A DNA stretch of 36,917 bases from Chara braunii (GCA_003427395.1 BFEA01000215.1:38054-74970); one strand, 5' to 3'. Positions 1 to 9,047 are shown, counted from the stretch's first letter. Notes: generated by a model not told the origin, from the letters alone. Made by a program: numbers and translations.

Positions 1-299
1 TGCCATGGTCGGTGAGTCCCGGGCGGATAAAGTAGGCCCCTTGTTCGCAGCGTCGGTCCGCTTCATGGTCGGTGTGTCTCTGCCATGTAAAATAATGTCG
101 GGCAATTATATCGTCGCGCCGTTCTCCGGCGTGTCGTCTTATCACATGGTTGATAAATGTTGGTAATCCCATCGGTCTCAGTGTCGGTCCGTCTCATGGT
201 CGATGAAGCCCGGCCATGTAGAATACTGTCGAGTGGAGTTATCGTCACGTGCCCTCTGAAAAGAAGTAAAGGGCGGCGTAGCATTGTAGCCGCNCGACA
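1..299 (-). repeat. 3' LTR of the large Ty3/gypsy element (element 1)
   Basis: This sequence matches 15658-15956 with about 11 differences by eye, most of them transitions, so the two are roughly 96% identical. On the plus strand both copies begin TG and end CA, as LTRs do. The coding order of the intervening gag-pol (minus strand) makes this the 3' copy. A G-rich polypurine tract lies just inside it. The window begins exactly at the LTR edge, so the target-site duplication on this side cannot be seen. Confidence 0.88.
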
Positions 300-1270
300 G
301 CAGCNCCCCCCCCCCCCCTTCTCGACGTCCTCGGCGAGTTAGTATTTGGGGTTTGAAAGGAGAAAATTTTGCAAAAGATGGATGACTGGTAATCTCTACC
401 CATCAACCCAAGATCATCCTCTTTGTCGTGCTCAGATGCCTTTCTTTTGTTTTTCCTTCCTGTTTGACTTTCTCTTAGTGAGCTTTGTTTTGACGCCTAA
501 GCGTTTGTCTGGTGGAGTACATCTAACATGCGGGCGGTGGTTTTTTGTTTTTTCTATTGTCAGTGCATTTCTTATGACTTGTTTAGCCTTTTTCTTCTTC
601 TCCCTTTTTGTCGCGGCCAGCTTTTTGATGTCAGACTTGGTGTTCTTGGTGTGTTTGCGTTGTTTATTTCGGACCCCTAGAAGTTTGTGTTGTGTCTTTT
701 TTGAAGATTGTTTGGAGGATTCTGCTACTTGAGGAATGGGTTGTGCTGTAGGGTCTTCTGCGTGCCGATTTGAGGACTCCCCTACTTCGGAGGTGGTTGG
801 TGTCGTGGTTTCTTCTGAGGTCTCACCCTTCTTCTTACCTTTTTCTGGTTGCCTATGTACCTCATTGGTCTACGTGACTTTTCCCGTACGTGGAACGACC
901 TCTTTTCGGTCTTTAAATACTTCAAGACGGGCTCCGGACACCGGTTCCTTTCATCTTGTACCGTATAATTCCTCTATGAAGTAGGCTCCGCCTTCTAGTC
1001 TTTTATCCACTCAGTAGGGCCCCATACATCTGTTTGCTAGCTTCCCTGTCCATGTTCACTCTAATGAGGAGTCATAGAGCAGGACGAGGCTCCCTGTAGA
1101 TATCCCTTCTTGCCTGACGCGAAGGTTCCTATCCCATTTTTCTTTCTCTTTTGCTCTCTGGATCTTTAATTTGTCTATAGTGTCTAGGATGTTATCCTGA
1201 AGAGTTTCGACTATTTGTTTGATTCTTGCGGTCAGTAACTGTTCTCTAGTGGAGATCTCTTCCCAGTCAA
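300..1270 (-). pseudogene. Integrase C-terminal (GPY-type) region and basic tail, decayed
   Basis: Downstream of the integrase core the minus strand still reads as protein across several stops. A segment near 1130-1060 carries a GSLVLLYD-like motif. A GPY motif followed by GGAYFIEELYGT lies near 1025-975; this is the GPY/F C-terminal domain of Ty3/gypsy integrases, which helps DNA binding and target choice. After KEPVSGARLEVFKDR the chain becomes a Ser/Thr/Glu-rich linker and then a Lys-rich tail to about 400. Stops interrupt it directly after GPY (TGA), after GTR (TGA) and after GKVT (TAG). The open frames on the plus strand here are antisense shadows with no family resemblance. Confidence 0.72.
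304..322 (-). other. Polypurine tract of element 1
   Basis: Read on the minus strand this is GA-rich followed by a run of about 13 G, lying 5-6 nt inside the LTR. This is where second-strand priming occurs in LTR retrotransposons. Two Ns (294 and 305) flank it, so the exact length is uncertain. Confidence 0.7.
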
Positions 1271-1274
1271 TCTT

Positions 1275-2108
1275 TTACCAAGAGTCGATATGAAATTCTA
1301 TAGGTAAGGGGCAATGGCGTCCAAACCATAACGTATAGGGCGGATATCCTGTAGTTGAGCGAACCGTAATGTTATCTACCCAGACGGCGAATCTCAAATA
1401 TCTTGGCCAGTTCTTCTCCTTTCCTTCGCACCATTTAGCGAGCGCGTTGACTAGAGACTGATGCCCTCTTTCTACAGGAGCGTTAGTTTGAGGATGATAT
1501 GCCGTGGATAGTGATACTCGTATTCCTGTTCTCTGGAGCAATTCTTGGACTTCCCTAGCCATAAACTCCGATCCTCTATCCATGACGATCTTCCCTACGC
1601 AGCCATACCGAGTGATATATTCAGTCAAATATCCACTAACTACTTTACCTGTTTTTTGACGTAGTGGTCATGCCTCCACGAATTCAGTCAAGTCGTCTCT
1701 AATGTCCATGATATAGTTCATTCCTCCTTCTCCTTTGGGCATCTTAACTAAGTCTATGTGCACTTTCTGGCCTATTGTCGNAGTCAAGTCGTCTCTAATG
1801 TCCATGATATAGTTCATTCCTCCTTCTCCTTTGGGCATCTTAACTAAGTCTATGTGCACTTTCTGGCCTATTGTCGTGGGATAGGAAGGAAATAAGGTTT
1901 CTTTATATTTGACTACTGCTCTCTTCTGGCATTCTACGCATGTTAGACAGTATGATTCTATGTCCTTATATAAGCAATCCCACCAGTAGAGGTTCCTAAT
2001 TTTTTCGAAAGTTCCTTTTACTCCTCTATGTCCTCCGACTATGCCATCGTGAAGTTCCGCTATTATCTCCCGTCGCTCGTCCTCATCACAGACCACTCTC
2101 ATTGGCAT
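1275..2108 (-). pseudogene. Ty3/gypsy integrase, zinc-binding and catalytic core, broken
   Basis: The integrase inserts element cDNA into the genome. The zinc-binding part reads HDGIVGGH, then about 30 residues later CLTCVEC, giving an HHCC pattern. The core shows the first catalytic Asp in VHIDLVKM, the second in VMDRGSEF (about 1580) and the Glu in NAPVERGHQ, with exactly 35 residues between the last two (DD35E). A TGA after EFVEA (about 1665) splits the core where relatives have Arg or Trp, so it probably arose by mutation. A 95-bp stretch is duplicated around the N at 1781; this is an assembly artefact and repeats part of the first-Asp region. Upstream the frame continues to a KNSVADGLSRIP motif near 2400, the usual end of RNase H in gypsy pol. 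Confidence 0.9.
1686..1876. other. 95-bp assembly duplication around a single N
   Basis: Bases 1686-1780 are repeated without change at 1782-1876, with one N at 1781 between them. Two other sites in the window have exactly the same layout (95 bp, N, 95 bp), so this is a contig-join artefact and not a biological duplication. Confidence 0.9.
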
Positions 2109-2471
2109 TTCGTTTTTAGGTGGTCTCTTAAAGAGGTGTCCCGCCTTGAGGCAATACTGTTGAACTTCCTTCCTAAGCTTGTCATCTAAATCGATTTCCC
2201 CTATAAGATAACGCCCTATCTTATGATACTAGCCAATGTATAGATTCTCAAGAAACAAGGAAGTTCCTCGTGCGGCGGACTCTATTTTTAAGGAGCGTAT
2301 GTCCATTTTTAAAAATTTGTCAATACCACTAGGCGACCCTAGGTCTCCCTCTTCTAGTGGAATTCGCGAGAGACCATCAGCAACTGAGTTCTTAGCTCCG
2401 GATATTCACTCTACTACATAGTCAAACATCCTTATATGCATGAGTCATCTAGTGACCGTTGGATCTATCAA

Positions 2472-3057
2472 TTAAAAGTCTTTTTGTAAAACATCTGCCA
2501 CTGCCGTCGGGTCGACTCGCAGTACGAACCTTCGCCCGTAAATATAATGTCGAAAAATATTTAAACAATGTAACACTCCTAGAACTTCTTTCTTAAATTG
2601 TGAGTAGTTTCTTTCGGTGGCGTTTAAGGTTTTACTCTCGAATCTGAGGCCTCTCATTGCCGGCTTGATCTTTTTGAGCCAAGACTCCGCCTACAGAGGC
2701 AGGTCCCGCATCCGTACATACGACGAATGACCGATTTTCCTCGTCTTCGAAGTAAGGTACTCCAAGGACTTGAGCTCCTTCCTTAAACTCATCTTTTAAC
2801 GTTGTTACTGTATCCTCTTGTTCACTCGTCCATTGTCATTCTACTCCCTTGCGCAAGAGCTTTCGTAGGGGTTCGGCCTTTGCAGCATAGCCTTTTATGA
2901 AATTCCTCCATAATCCGACAACTCCTAGAAACTGGCGTATGTCAGTGATGTGTCGGAGGGGTGTTGGCCATTTCATAAATTTTTCTAGCTTTGCCGGATC
3001 TGGGCGTCTGCCATCCTTGTCGCAGATGTAACCTAATATCTTTATAGAGGATACCGC
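2472..3057 (-). pseudogene. RT connection and RNase H domain, element 1
   Basis: On the minus strand the RT thumb and connection read ILGYICDKDGRRPDPAKLEK, then RQFLGVVGLWRNFIKGYA, which is typical of gypsy pol. The RNase H part shows VVCTDAGPASVGGVLAQK (near 2690) and ESKTLNATERNYSQFKKE. The usual TDH near its end is replaced by VDP. There is a TGA after GTKNR (about 3060), another after KGVE (about 2840), and a one-base frame change near 2650 before FESKTLN. RNase H would remove the RNA strand during reverse transcription; this copy cannot make a continuous protein. Confidence 0.82.
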
Positions 3058-4038
3058 TCATCTGTTTTTTGTTCCACTGACCGTAAGGTTTGCATCCTCT
3101 AACTTCACTAGTACTTTCTTTATATCTTCTGCGTGGATGGCTACGAGCTTCCTCACTCCAGGTCTTACCTCTGTTTCATCTTTGTCGTATGGTGCTTTGA
3201 TCGGGAAGTCATCCAGGAAAACCTCTACCAGATTTGGTATGAGCTCCCCTAGAACGGCGACCATCGCTCTCTAAAAAACAGCGACACCGTTAGTCCATCC
3301 CATCGGTACCACCATCATTTGAACTAAGCCTAACGGTGTATGCATCGCAGTTAGATGTCGGTCTCTGTAGTCTAGCGGTATCTCATCATATCCCGAAAAA
3401 AAATCGCAGACTGAGTAGATTGAANGTCCTGCTNAGNCTTCGGATAAAAGATCNGCATTTGGGATTGATCCAACGTCTCTCACTGTGACTTTGTTTGTCT
3501 TCTGTAANTCCTNTATCCATCGTAGTTTGCCGTTTGATTTNCTTATGAAGAACCAGCGATTGGCGTAGGCNCTCTCACAAGGTTCCGCTACAAATGTCNT
3601 TATCTTCTCCTTCAGGAAGTCTACTATCATCTCNTTTTNNTTTTGCGCACACTTCCATCCTGCATCGTTCCATGGAGTGTGAGGGACCGTATAGATTCTT
3701 GCAGGTTTAACATATCGTGGATCTATTCNCCCTNTTTCTGNGTCACAAAAGGCTACTGNCTTGTCNCATGATCTTAATGTTTCTATTATGAGTTCTCTCT
3801 CNTTTTGCGTTATGTTTCCGTCACCTATATNCATTTCCTTTAATNTGTCTTCAGTGATTCTCTGCCCTTCAGNGGCCNTTCGTTCNCGGATCATCTGAGT
3901 AATTTNTTCTTCAGTGATCCCTATTTNCCCNGTCCTATCACGGCTNACCNCGGCTGNCTTGACTTTTTGGGCTACAGTTTTGTATCTCTTTCCCCCGNCG
4001 TGTGGGGGAATTCCTCCAAAAAAGAAAGGTTTATNCAT
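3058..4038 (-). pseudogene. Ty3/gypsy reverse transcriptase, N-rich and interrupted
   Basis: The RT fingers and palm are recognisable: KSNGKLRWI, then DFFSGYDEIPLD, HTPLGLVQMMVVPMGWTNGVAVF, and the catalytic box VFLDDFPIK (about 3219-3208), where most gypsy elements have YVDD or YMDD. A TAG directly after NGVAVF (3265-3270 region) replaces the Gln expected in the FQRAM motif, which is consistent with CAG-to-TAG change. Many isolated Ns lie in 3425-4040, so several residues are unknown. The PMGWTN box and FLDD mark a gypsy lineage different from that of element 2, which has PMGICNA and YMDD. Confidence 0.88.
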
Positions 4039-4290
4039 CCACCGAATTCCTCGTCGTNNGCCTCTTTCTCATAGACTGTTNCGTCTACCACATACTTANT
4101 TTCTAGGTCCTNAACGTCAATGTTTTTTCCTCTTACTTTATGNGGTCCNAGTGTAAGGTCTTCAGATANCATTTTGCAACTTCTTGTGTNNNNTCGTCCT
4201 TTGTTTTGTAATGAGATCTTNTNACNGTTGTCAAATTCATTCACGGTTTTCAAGGTAAGCNTGCTACCTTGAGGTCCATCGATGGTAACN
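3425..4290. other. Stretch with many isolated Ns
   Basis: About 45 single Ns are scattered over some 870 bp, unlike anything else in the window apart from the 100-N gap. This suggests conflicting reads from many similar element copies collapsed here. Reading frames across it should be treated with caution. Confidence 0.85.
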
Positions 4291-5072
4291 GTTTGACTTC
4301 CGTCTCGTTTATTTTCGGTGGTGGCGTTTACCCGTGTCAGCCATGTTCTTCCAAGAATTATTTCTGACGAGCAGTTCTCAACTGTAAAGACGGGCACAGT
4401 GACCTCAACTCCAGCAACCACTATCTTGGCTTTGTGGCATACCCCGAGCGCAGGTTGCTTGAGTTTGTTAGCGGATATCATGGTCATAGCTACACTCCTG
4501 TCTACCTCTAAGCCAAGGTTTCTGGCCACCTTGTCCTCACAAACGGTGGACTCGGACCCGTCGTTGACTATAGCCTCCATCCCTATGCCATTGACTATGA
4601 CATTGAGCTTTCCACTGGCAATGACGTAAAAGTAGTTGCTTCCGCCTTCGCTGGTTTGTACTGGTTTGTCTCCTTCGGTTAGTGCCGTTAGAACTGAGTT
4701 TTTCACCGCCTCCTTCTGTTGTCCATAAGCTGTTTTTTTTAGCGGTACTTTAGTTTTCTTCATCATGCCTATTAATTCATCCCTTGCCGGGTCACAGCCT
4801 GCTATGAATTCCTTGAGGGTGATAGGGATTGGCATATCCATGACCCTTCTCAAAGGTTCTCTTAAATCGACTTCGTCTAGCGAGCTTTTAAGGTGAAACT
4901 TCTTAGCTGCTTGTTTTCTAGGGGATTGTAGTGATTTGGGCGACTCAATTTGGTCGTCTATCATACGTTGATTTTGATGTTCTTTCTTTGTGTTGCTTGA
5001 CTCGCCGACCTCGCCGATGTCGTGGGTACGTACGTAGACGTCTCCGTTATTTTTCGCCTTCTCAAACTTCAT
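3972..5072 (-). pseudogene. Retropepsin-like protease region of element 1
   Basis: This 366-codon open frame covers the end of the gag-pro linker and the aspartic protease that would cut the polyprotein. After a charged N-terminal part there is a helical segment (PIPITLKEFIAGCDPARDEL, residues 81-100). The protease fold follows, with AIVNDGSES at residues 167-175 and SEIILGRTWL at about 236-245; the second is the hydrophobic-hydrophobic-Gly motif near the end of retropepsins. The catalytic box reads NDG where DSG or DTG is usual, so either the Asp is displaced by one position or the enzyme is dead. The far C-terminal part is full of Ns. Its frame runs into that of RT with a shift near 4000. 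Confidence 0.8.
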
Positions 5073-5099
5073 GGATGAAATTCTTATACCTGGACTTTT

Positions 5100-5707
5100 T
5101 GGTGGTTCGTCGAAATCATCTTCGAATGTGACTCGGGAGATTTTGGTTGCTAATTGATCTTGGATTGCTTCCCCTTAGCTTCATTCATCTTCTTTCTTCG
5201 TATGTCCACATTAATCTTCATCGAGGGTCGGAAGGGTACCGGTTTGCCTTCATTTGCCCAAATGACGTATTTTCGATCGTCGAGTTCAATAATCCCTTCT
5301 TTTAGTGCATCTAACATTGCTTGGCAATCTCTTTTGTGGTGGTCTTCGTCTCCGCAGTATATAAATGCTTTATCATTCCACGTTCGTTTTGGGCTAGGGT
5401 CGGTTTTGTCTAGTGTGGTCCGGACAGGGGTTTCCTCCTTTCACTGATTATTACTTTGCAATCACTCTACTGCCGCCTTCAGTACTTTTATCTGTCTTGC
5501 CATCTCCTCTTCTCGTCTGTCTGGTCTTTTTGCTTTTATCTCATCTTTTGGTTTCCACCTATTATCCTTTGTATTTGACCACTTGGAGTTTCATCATTCC
5601 GCGTCGTTTCTTTTCCAGTCACTCCTGTTTCCTTTCCTCCATTCGCCCTCGTCTTTGGTTGTGTCCCCTCTTCTAGGTGAGCTCGCGCAGGTGTCCCTTC
5701 CTTCGGT
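5100..5707 (-). pseudogene. Gag nucleocapsid-like tail with damaged zinc knuckle
   Basis: Reading on from the capsid frame on the minus strand, the sequence is charged and Arg/Lys/Glu-rich with several in-frame TGA codons (after DRKP, KAAVE and NNQ). At about 5365-5324 lies FIYCGDEDHHKRDC. This fits the C-X2-C-X4-H-X4-C zinc knuckle except that Phe stands where the first Cys should be. It is followed by a conserved-looking stretch of the ALKEGIIELDDRKYVIWANEG type that links gag to protease in related elements. The role would be nucleic-acid binding during packaging. Confidence 0.65.
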
Positions 5708-6634
5708 TCAGGGTTTCCTATCCTCGAATTGCGATTTTCCTCCTCCTTTTTCTGTAGTTACGCCTTTTCCTAGGTTGTCAAGAACCCTAGCGAGGTGTGC
5801 TTTCGCGCTTTGGCCTTCGGTGTCATGGGTTAAAGCTTTGACTTGGCTGAACGTTACTTTAGAGGGAAGATCCCTCATAATCTTGTCTCGTTTTTCTTGA
5901 GACAGAAATCCTAGAAATATTCTGCACCTTTCTATTTCGCCCATAAATCCACCTTCTACTAGAGGGTTCGAAGCCTTCTCATATCTCCTTGCGAATGCTA
6001 CTAAACTCTCGTCTTCCTGTTTTTTCATTTCTTTTAGGTCTTCTATTGAATAGGATGTTTCATCCCATGCGAAGATTCTTGTAATCCTTTCTCTGAATAT
6101 TTGTCAACGCCAACTGTCCAGAATGGCTTCTCTGACTTCGTGATCTATCTTGGAGGCTGTGTGGTGGAGTAGGTTTATAATCATCTCCTGATCGCTCCAT
6201 TCCGCTCTCATCCCCAGTACCTCCCAGTCGTCTAGAAATTCTGAAACATTCTTCCATGTGAAGATTGTTTGGATTCTGGACAGTGTCGGTAATTGGAAGG
6301 CTTGTGCTCCCAGGAAGGGGGATACGTAGGAGCCTGGTGCATATACCATTTTGTAAGGCTGGCTCGTGGTTTCCCTATATGGTTCCCTTGTACCGGGATC
6401 CGAGAATCGGGCTACTCTATTCCTGATTAGAACGTATTTCCTCCACCCTTCGCTCTTGGAAGTGCGTTCCTCAAGTTCTGTGGCTGTAGTTTCTAACTCT
6501 TTTAGGGTCTTCCTCAATTTTTCGGCGTCCTTTGTGACATCAGTTGTCATTTTCCTAACTGGTGTACTCGTCCTTGATTCTTGTGTTTTGACTTCACCGC
6601 CTATCGAGGATAAATAGACTCCTTCCGCATCCAT
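5708..6634 (-). pseudogene. Ty3/gypsy gag, capsid region, with one in-frame stop
   Basis: Gag forms the cytoplasmic particle in which reverse transcription takes place. Two frames in register make up the gene: 6634-6104 (176 codons, ATG start) and 6103-5708. They are separated only by a TGA after ILDSWR. The first contains an Asp/Glu/Lys-rich N-terminal segment and then IQTIFTWKNVSEFLDDWE, resembling the start of the retrotransposon capsid. The second contains ESLVAFARRYEKASNPLVEG and FLGFLSQEKRDKIMRDLP, which match the second half of capsid (the EY..RF and short helical segments). It begins only 10 bases after the stop of the upstream ORF at 6644. Confidence 0.8.
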
Positions 6635-6643
6635 ATTTTTTTC

Positions 6644-7153
6644 TCACTCTTCCAGAAGTTGATCCAAGGCGACTTTAACTCTTTCTGTGGATTCTTCTAG
6701 TAGCTCTTGTAATGTGCTGAAGTCCTCTTCTTTTCCTTCAGCTTTCACGACTAAGGCGGTAGCTAAAGCGGTTTGTAGGTAGCGTGAGTTGGCCTCCAAC
6801 GTATTTAAGGATATCCCATCAACTATTACGTTGGCGAGTTCTCCTAGAGCTCGAGCGTCCTCTCTTAATTTTTCTACAGATGTGGCGATCGTTTCTCTCC
6901 AGGTGCGTGAAATTGTTTGTCCGCTAGGGTTGACAGTGAGTATTTGTATTCTTACGAGAAAGAGCTCTCCTGCAGCTTTCCAGACGGCACACGTCCTGGC
7001 TTTTATTACTGCTTTTGTGGCGCACTCGGTTTCCTCTTCTTGGCTTAATTGCTCATTATGTACTGCTTCCACTAAGACTCGTACTAAGGACCTTTCTGTT
7101 TCTGCTCTGCCTGAGATACTAAATTTTTGCCTTCTAGGTTCGACATTAGTCAT
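6644..7153 (-). CDS. Unrecognised 169-aa helical protein upstream of gag
   Basis: I do not recognise this frame. It starts with ATG overlapping the stop of the next upstream frame by a few bases and ends 10 bases before gag. It is rich in Glu, Ala, Leu and Lys, with long predicted helices. The last 70 residues (LANVIVDGISLNTLEAN to the EE end) have a heptad-like pattern of hydrophobic residues. No signal peptide or membrane segment is seen. Its position, the close packing and its openness in a window full of stops suggest it was coding when the element was active. It could be an N-terminal extension of gag or a separate product. Confidence 0.5.
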   Translation of the reverse strand: MTNVEPRRQKFSISGRAETERSLVRVLVEAVHNEQLSQEEETECATKAVIKARTCAVWKAAGELFLVRIQILTVNPSGQTISRTWRETIATSVEKLREDARALGELANVIVDGISLNTLEANSRYLQTALATALVVKAEGKEEDFSTLQELLEESTERVKVALDQLLEE

Positions 7154-7469
7154 TCCTTTGTTTGTTAGTGTCTTCTCGGTGTTGCTTCAGGAGTCTGGCA
7201 ATGAAATCATTTCTCCATCCTATAATGTTCTCCCTTTCCTCTCTATAGATTGCGACAAGACGTTCGACGTTTTTTTCCAGTCTATTTAAGCCGGCTTCGT
7301 CCGTAGAGCTACGCCATTCGTGGTATTTTGCTAGCGACTCTTCGACCTTCCTCTCAATTGGGTCTAAGTATGTTTCTAGGATGGCATCAATTTTTGGATC
7401 TCTTCCCCTTAAACGCATGTTCGTGCTTCTTGAATTGTCTCTTCCTTCTCTATCTCGCACTTCATCCAT
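7146..7469 (-). CDS. Unrecognised 107-aa charged helical ORF
   Basis: The ATG-started frame overlaps the frames on both sides (61 bases with 7409-7684, 8 bases with 6644-7153). The sequence is strongly charged and helical, with motifs such as DPKIDAILETYLDPIERKVEESL and NRLEKNVERLVAIYREE that look like amphipathic coiled-coil helices. No family is recognised. It may be part of one ancestral protein now cut into frames by indels, because the helical character continues through the neighbouring frames. Confidence 0.45.
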   Translation of the reverse strand: MDEVRDREGRDNSRSTNMRLRGRDPKIDAILETYLDPIERKVEESLAKYHEWRSSTDEAGLNRLEKNVERLVAIYREERENIIGWRNDFIARLLKQHREDTNKQRND

Positions 7470-7684
7470 CCCTCGGCCCAGATCATCACACTGTAGGCTA
7501 TGCGATTCTCTGTTCTAACTTGTGCTAGTGCCCTTGGTCTTTCGCGCTGTATAGCTTCTTGTGCTAATCGTCGGCAATCTAATGTGTCTAATACTCTAGA
7601 GGTTCGGATCCGAATAATCGAAGTTATAGTCCCTGCGAAGGATACCCGATTCACTTCTTCTTCATCAGTTACTGCTCCCGGCAT
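7409..7684 (-). CDS. Unrecognised 91-aa ORF, possible relative of 9041-9310
   Basis: It starts with ATG inside the end of the module ORF at 7665-7985 (20-base overlap). It begins MPG and soon has VSFAGT, followed by an alternation of Arg and hydrophobic residues. The frame at 9041-9310 also begins MPG with FSF soon after, and likewise follows a copy of the upstream module. The shared order suggests that the two belong to successive units of a tandem array. Sequence similarity is weak by eye, so the relationship is inferred mainly from order. Confidence 0.42.
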   Translation of the reverse strand: MPGAVTDEEEVNRVSFAGTITSIIRIRTSRVLDTLDCRRLAQEAIQRERPRALAQVRTENRIAYSVMIWAEGWMKCEIEKEETIQEARTCV

Positions 7685-7985
7685 TATTGAGTTCTTCTTG
7701 TGCCCTCTTCACCTTCCATACGAGGTCTATTACGGTCGACCATTCATTGTTAGCGAGCGTAAGCCCTTCAACTGGCGGCGACGGTATTTCAATAAAAGGC
7801 CTAACGTAGGTACTCCGTGAGAAATTCGCCCTTAATTGTTGAATTTTTCTCTTCTCGTCATGCACTATATTCGAGGCCCGTTGCCAACAACGACCTTTTT
7901 CGTCTTCCTTAAACCTATGTTGCGGCACGTATATTCCCACATCATACTCATCAAGGTTGATGAAGTAGTAGGTGATGACATACAT
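7665..7985 (-). CDS. Array module copy A (DVGIYVP ... IPSPP)
   Basis: This ATG-started 106-aa frame is the copy nearest gag of a module found at least four times upstream of gag. Landmarks are YDVGIYVP (residues 14-21), GRCWQRASNIVHDEKRKI (31-48) and a Pro-containing turn EIPSPP (66-71). The same succession occurs in 8553-9047 (DVGNYLP, GRCWQRAREVVGDEK, LPRPR) and 9360-9593 (DIRPYIP, NWIKTVISQERKK, VPEPS). The function is unknown. The mix of a conserved short framework with strong divergence suggests old tandem duplication. Confidence 0.55.
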   Translation of the reverse strand: MYVITYYFINLDEYDVGIYVPQHRFKEDEKGRCWQRASNIVHDEKRKIQQLRANFSRSTYVRPFIEIPSPPVEGLTLANNEWSTVIDLVWKVKRAQEELNNAGSSN

Positions 7986-8204
7986 ACCATCAATCCCTCA
8001 TCCCTGACTTTTTAGACCTTCGTATCTCACGATCTCATATGGGATCACTGCTCTGTTCGATATAGAGTTAAGGGAACGGACCAAGTTCCTCGACTTCCCC
8101 TTATCTAGTTTCCTATACCTCCTCATCCTTGGCCAAGTCCCGTAGCATGGCTTCTAATCCTGCTTTTGGTTTTGGAAGCATTCTCTTTCTTGGTCTCCCT
8201 TGCA
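7986..8204 (-). other. Short gap between array ORFs
   Basis: No convincing frame spans this 219-base segment. It separates the 8205-8534 ORF from module copy A and probably holds decayed coding sequence of the same unit. Confidence 0.4.
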
Positions 8205-8534
8205 CTACTCCTCCACTGCCCTCACGACTCCAATTAATCTTCCTCTGTCGTCTTTTATCTCGTGTTCACCTTCTACTCCTAACAGGCCTGTGTCAAGGTA
8301 GAGTTCCACTTCTTGATCTCGTAGGCAAGAGGCTCCTCTCTTAATCTCTATCAACCCTGTTTCATTAGATCGAACTCTCCTACAGATCGTCGTGCCTAGA
8401 GTACGCAAGTCCTCCTGGGTCCATTCCGTCAAAAGTCTGAACAGCTCTTGTGATCTCCACTTATCATGATCACGCTGTCTTAGTTCACTTGATATATCCC
8501 CTCCAAGCTGCCTATTCTCGTTCTCTCTGGCCAT
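8205..8534 (-). CDS. Unrecognised 109-aa ORF in the upstream array
   Basis: It starts at an ATG 19 bases after the stop of the 8553-9047 frame. It is hydrophilic, with WRSQELFRLLTEWTQEDLRTL forming a probable helix. Its C-terminal part, YLDTGLLGV then DDRGRLIGVV, resembles LLVAPQVGCEFDRRGRLIEES in the 10596-10865 ORF. That would make the two related parts of different units, but the match is short. No known family is seen. Confidence 0.42.
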   Translation of the reverse strand: MARENENRQLGGDISSELRQRDHDKWRSQELFRLLTEWTQEDLRTLGTTICRRVRSNETGLIEIKRGASCLRDQEVELYLDTGLLGVEGEHEIKDDRGRLIGVVRAVEE

Positions 8535-8552
8535 TCGGGTTATGGTGTCGGT

Positions 8553-9047
8553 TTATGAAATCAATATTAAACCTCGACCGATCCCTGTCAATGCTTCGTA
8601 AGGAATCCGCGGCCTAGGCAAGTCTTCAAAGATTCTGATTTCGGTACTCCAAGCGACTTTTTTCTTTAAGGAAAGAAGACTATCCTTCTCGTCCCCCACC
8701 ACTTCTCTCGCTCTTTGCCAGCAACGTCCATACACTAAATCTTCCGACCTTTCCGTTGGTAGGTAATTGCCTACATCTCTTACCTCAGTCCCTAGGAAGC
8801 GCGCGGTCATAACATAGAGGCGGCTCAGTTCCCATGCGCTGTCGACCATTTCATAGGCCTCCACCTCATTCGGAAACTCCTCCCTTCTTCCGAGGGTACT
8901 CAAGGATGCACACACCGCATCAAACTTCTCTTGCGGCGGTCGGTTCCCAGCGATGATCTTATTATCCCACTCTTCAAGTTTCTCTACAGACTTCTTATGC
9001 CTTACTAGTTCATGACCCAACATTCTTTTGCCACGCCCGCCTAACAC
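8553..9047 (-). CDS. Array module copy B (DVGNYLP ... LPRPR), 164 aa
   Basis: This is the longest module-bearing frame. It opens at a GTG overlapping the stop of the 9041-9310 frame; the first ATG is nine codons in. Residues 20-85 are helical (VEKLEEWDNK, FPNEVEAYEMVDSAWELSRLYV). The module follows: DVGNYLP at 91-97, GRCWQRAREVVGDEKDS at 107-122 and LPRPRIP at 143-149. Copy A has the same landmarks 834 bases downstream, and GRCWQRA is identical in both. The function is unknown. Both copies stay open over the module, which argues for past selection on the protein. Confidence 0.55.
   Translation of the reverse strand: MLGGRGKRMLGHELVRHKKSVEKLEEWDNKIIAGNRPPQEKFDAVCASLSTLGRREEFPNEVEAYEMVDSAWELSRLYVMTARFLGTEVRDVGNYLPTERSEDLVYGRCWQRAREVVGDEKDSLLSLKKKVAWSTEIRIFEDLPRPRIPYEALTGIGRGLILIS

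Noticed and set aside
346-984. Plus-strand hydrophobic ORFs that look like small membrane proteins
   Set aside because: Antisense to the Lys-rich tail of the integrase; the Phe/Leu/Ser content is the complement of Lys/Glu codons.
800-6103. TGA read as Trp (alternative genetic code)
   Set aside because: Several TGAs lie where Arg is usual (CGA to TGA), and TAG/TAA stops and frameshifts also occur, so decay is the simpler explanation.
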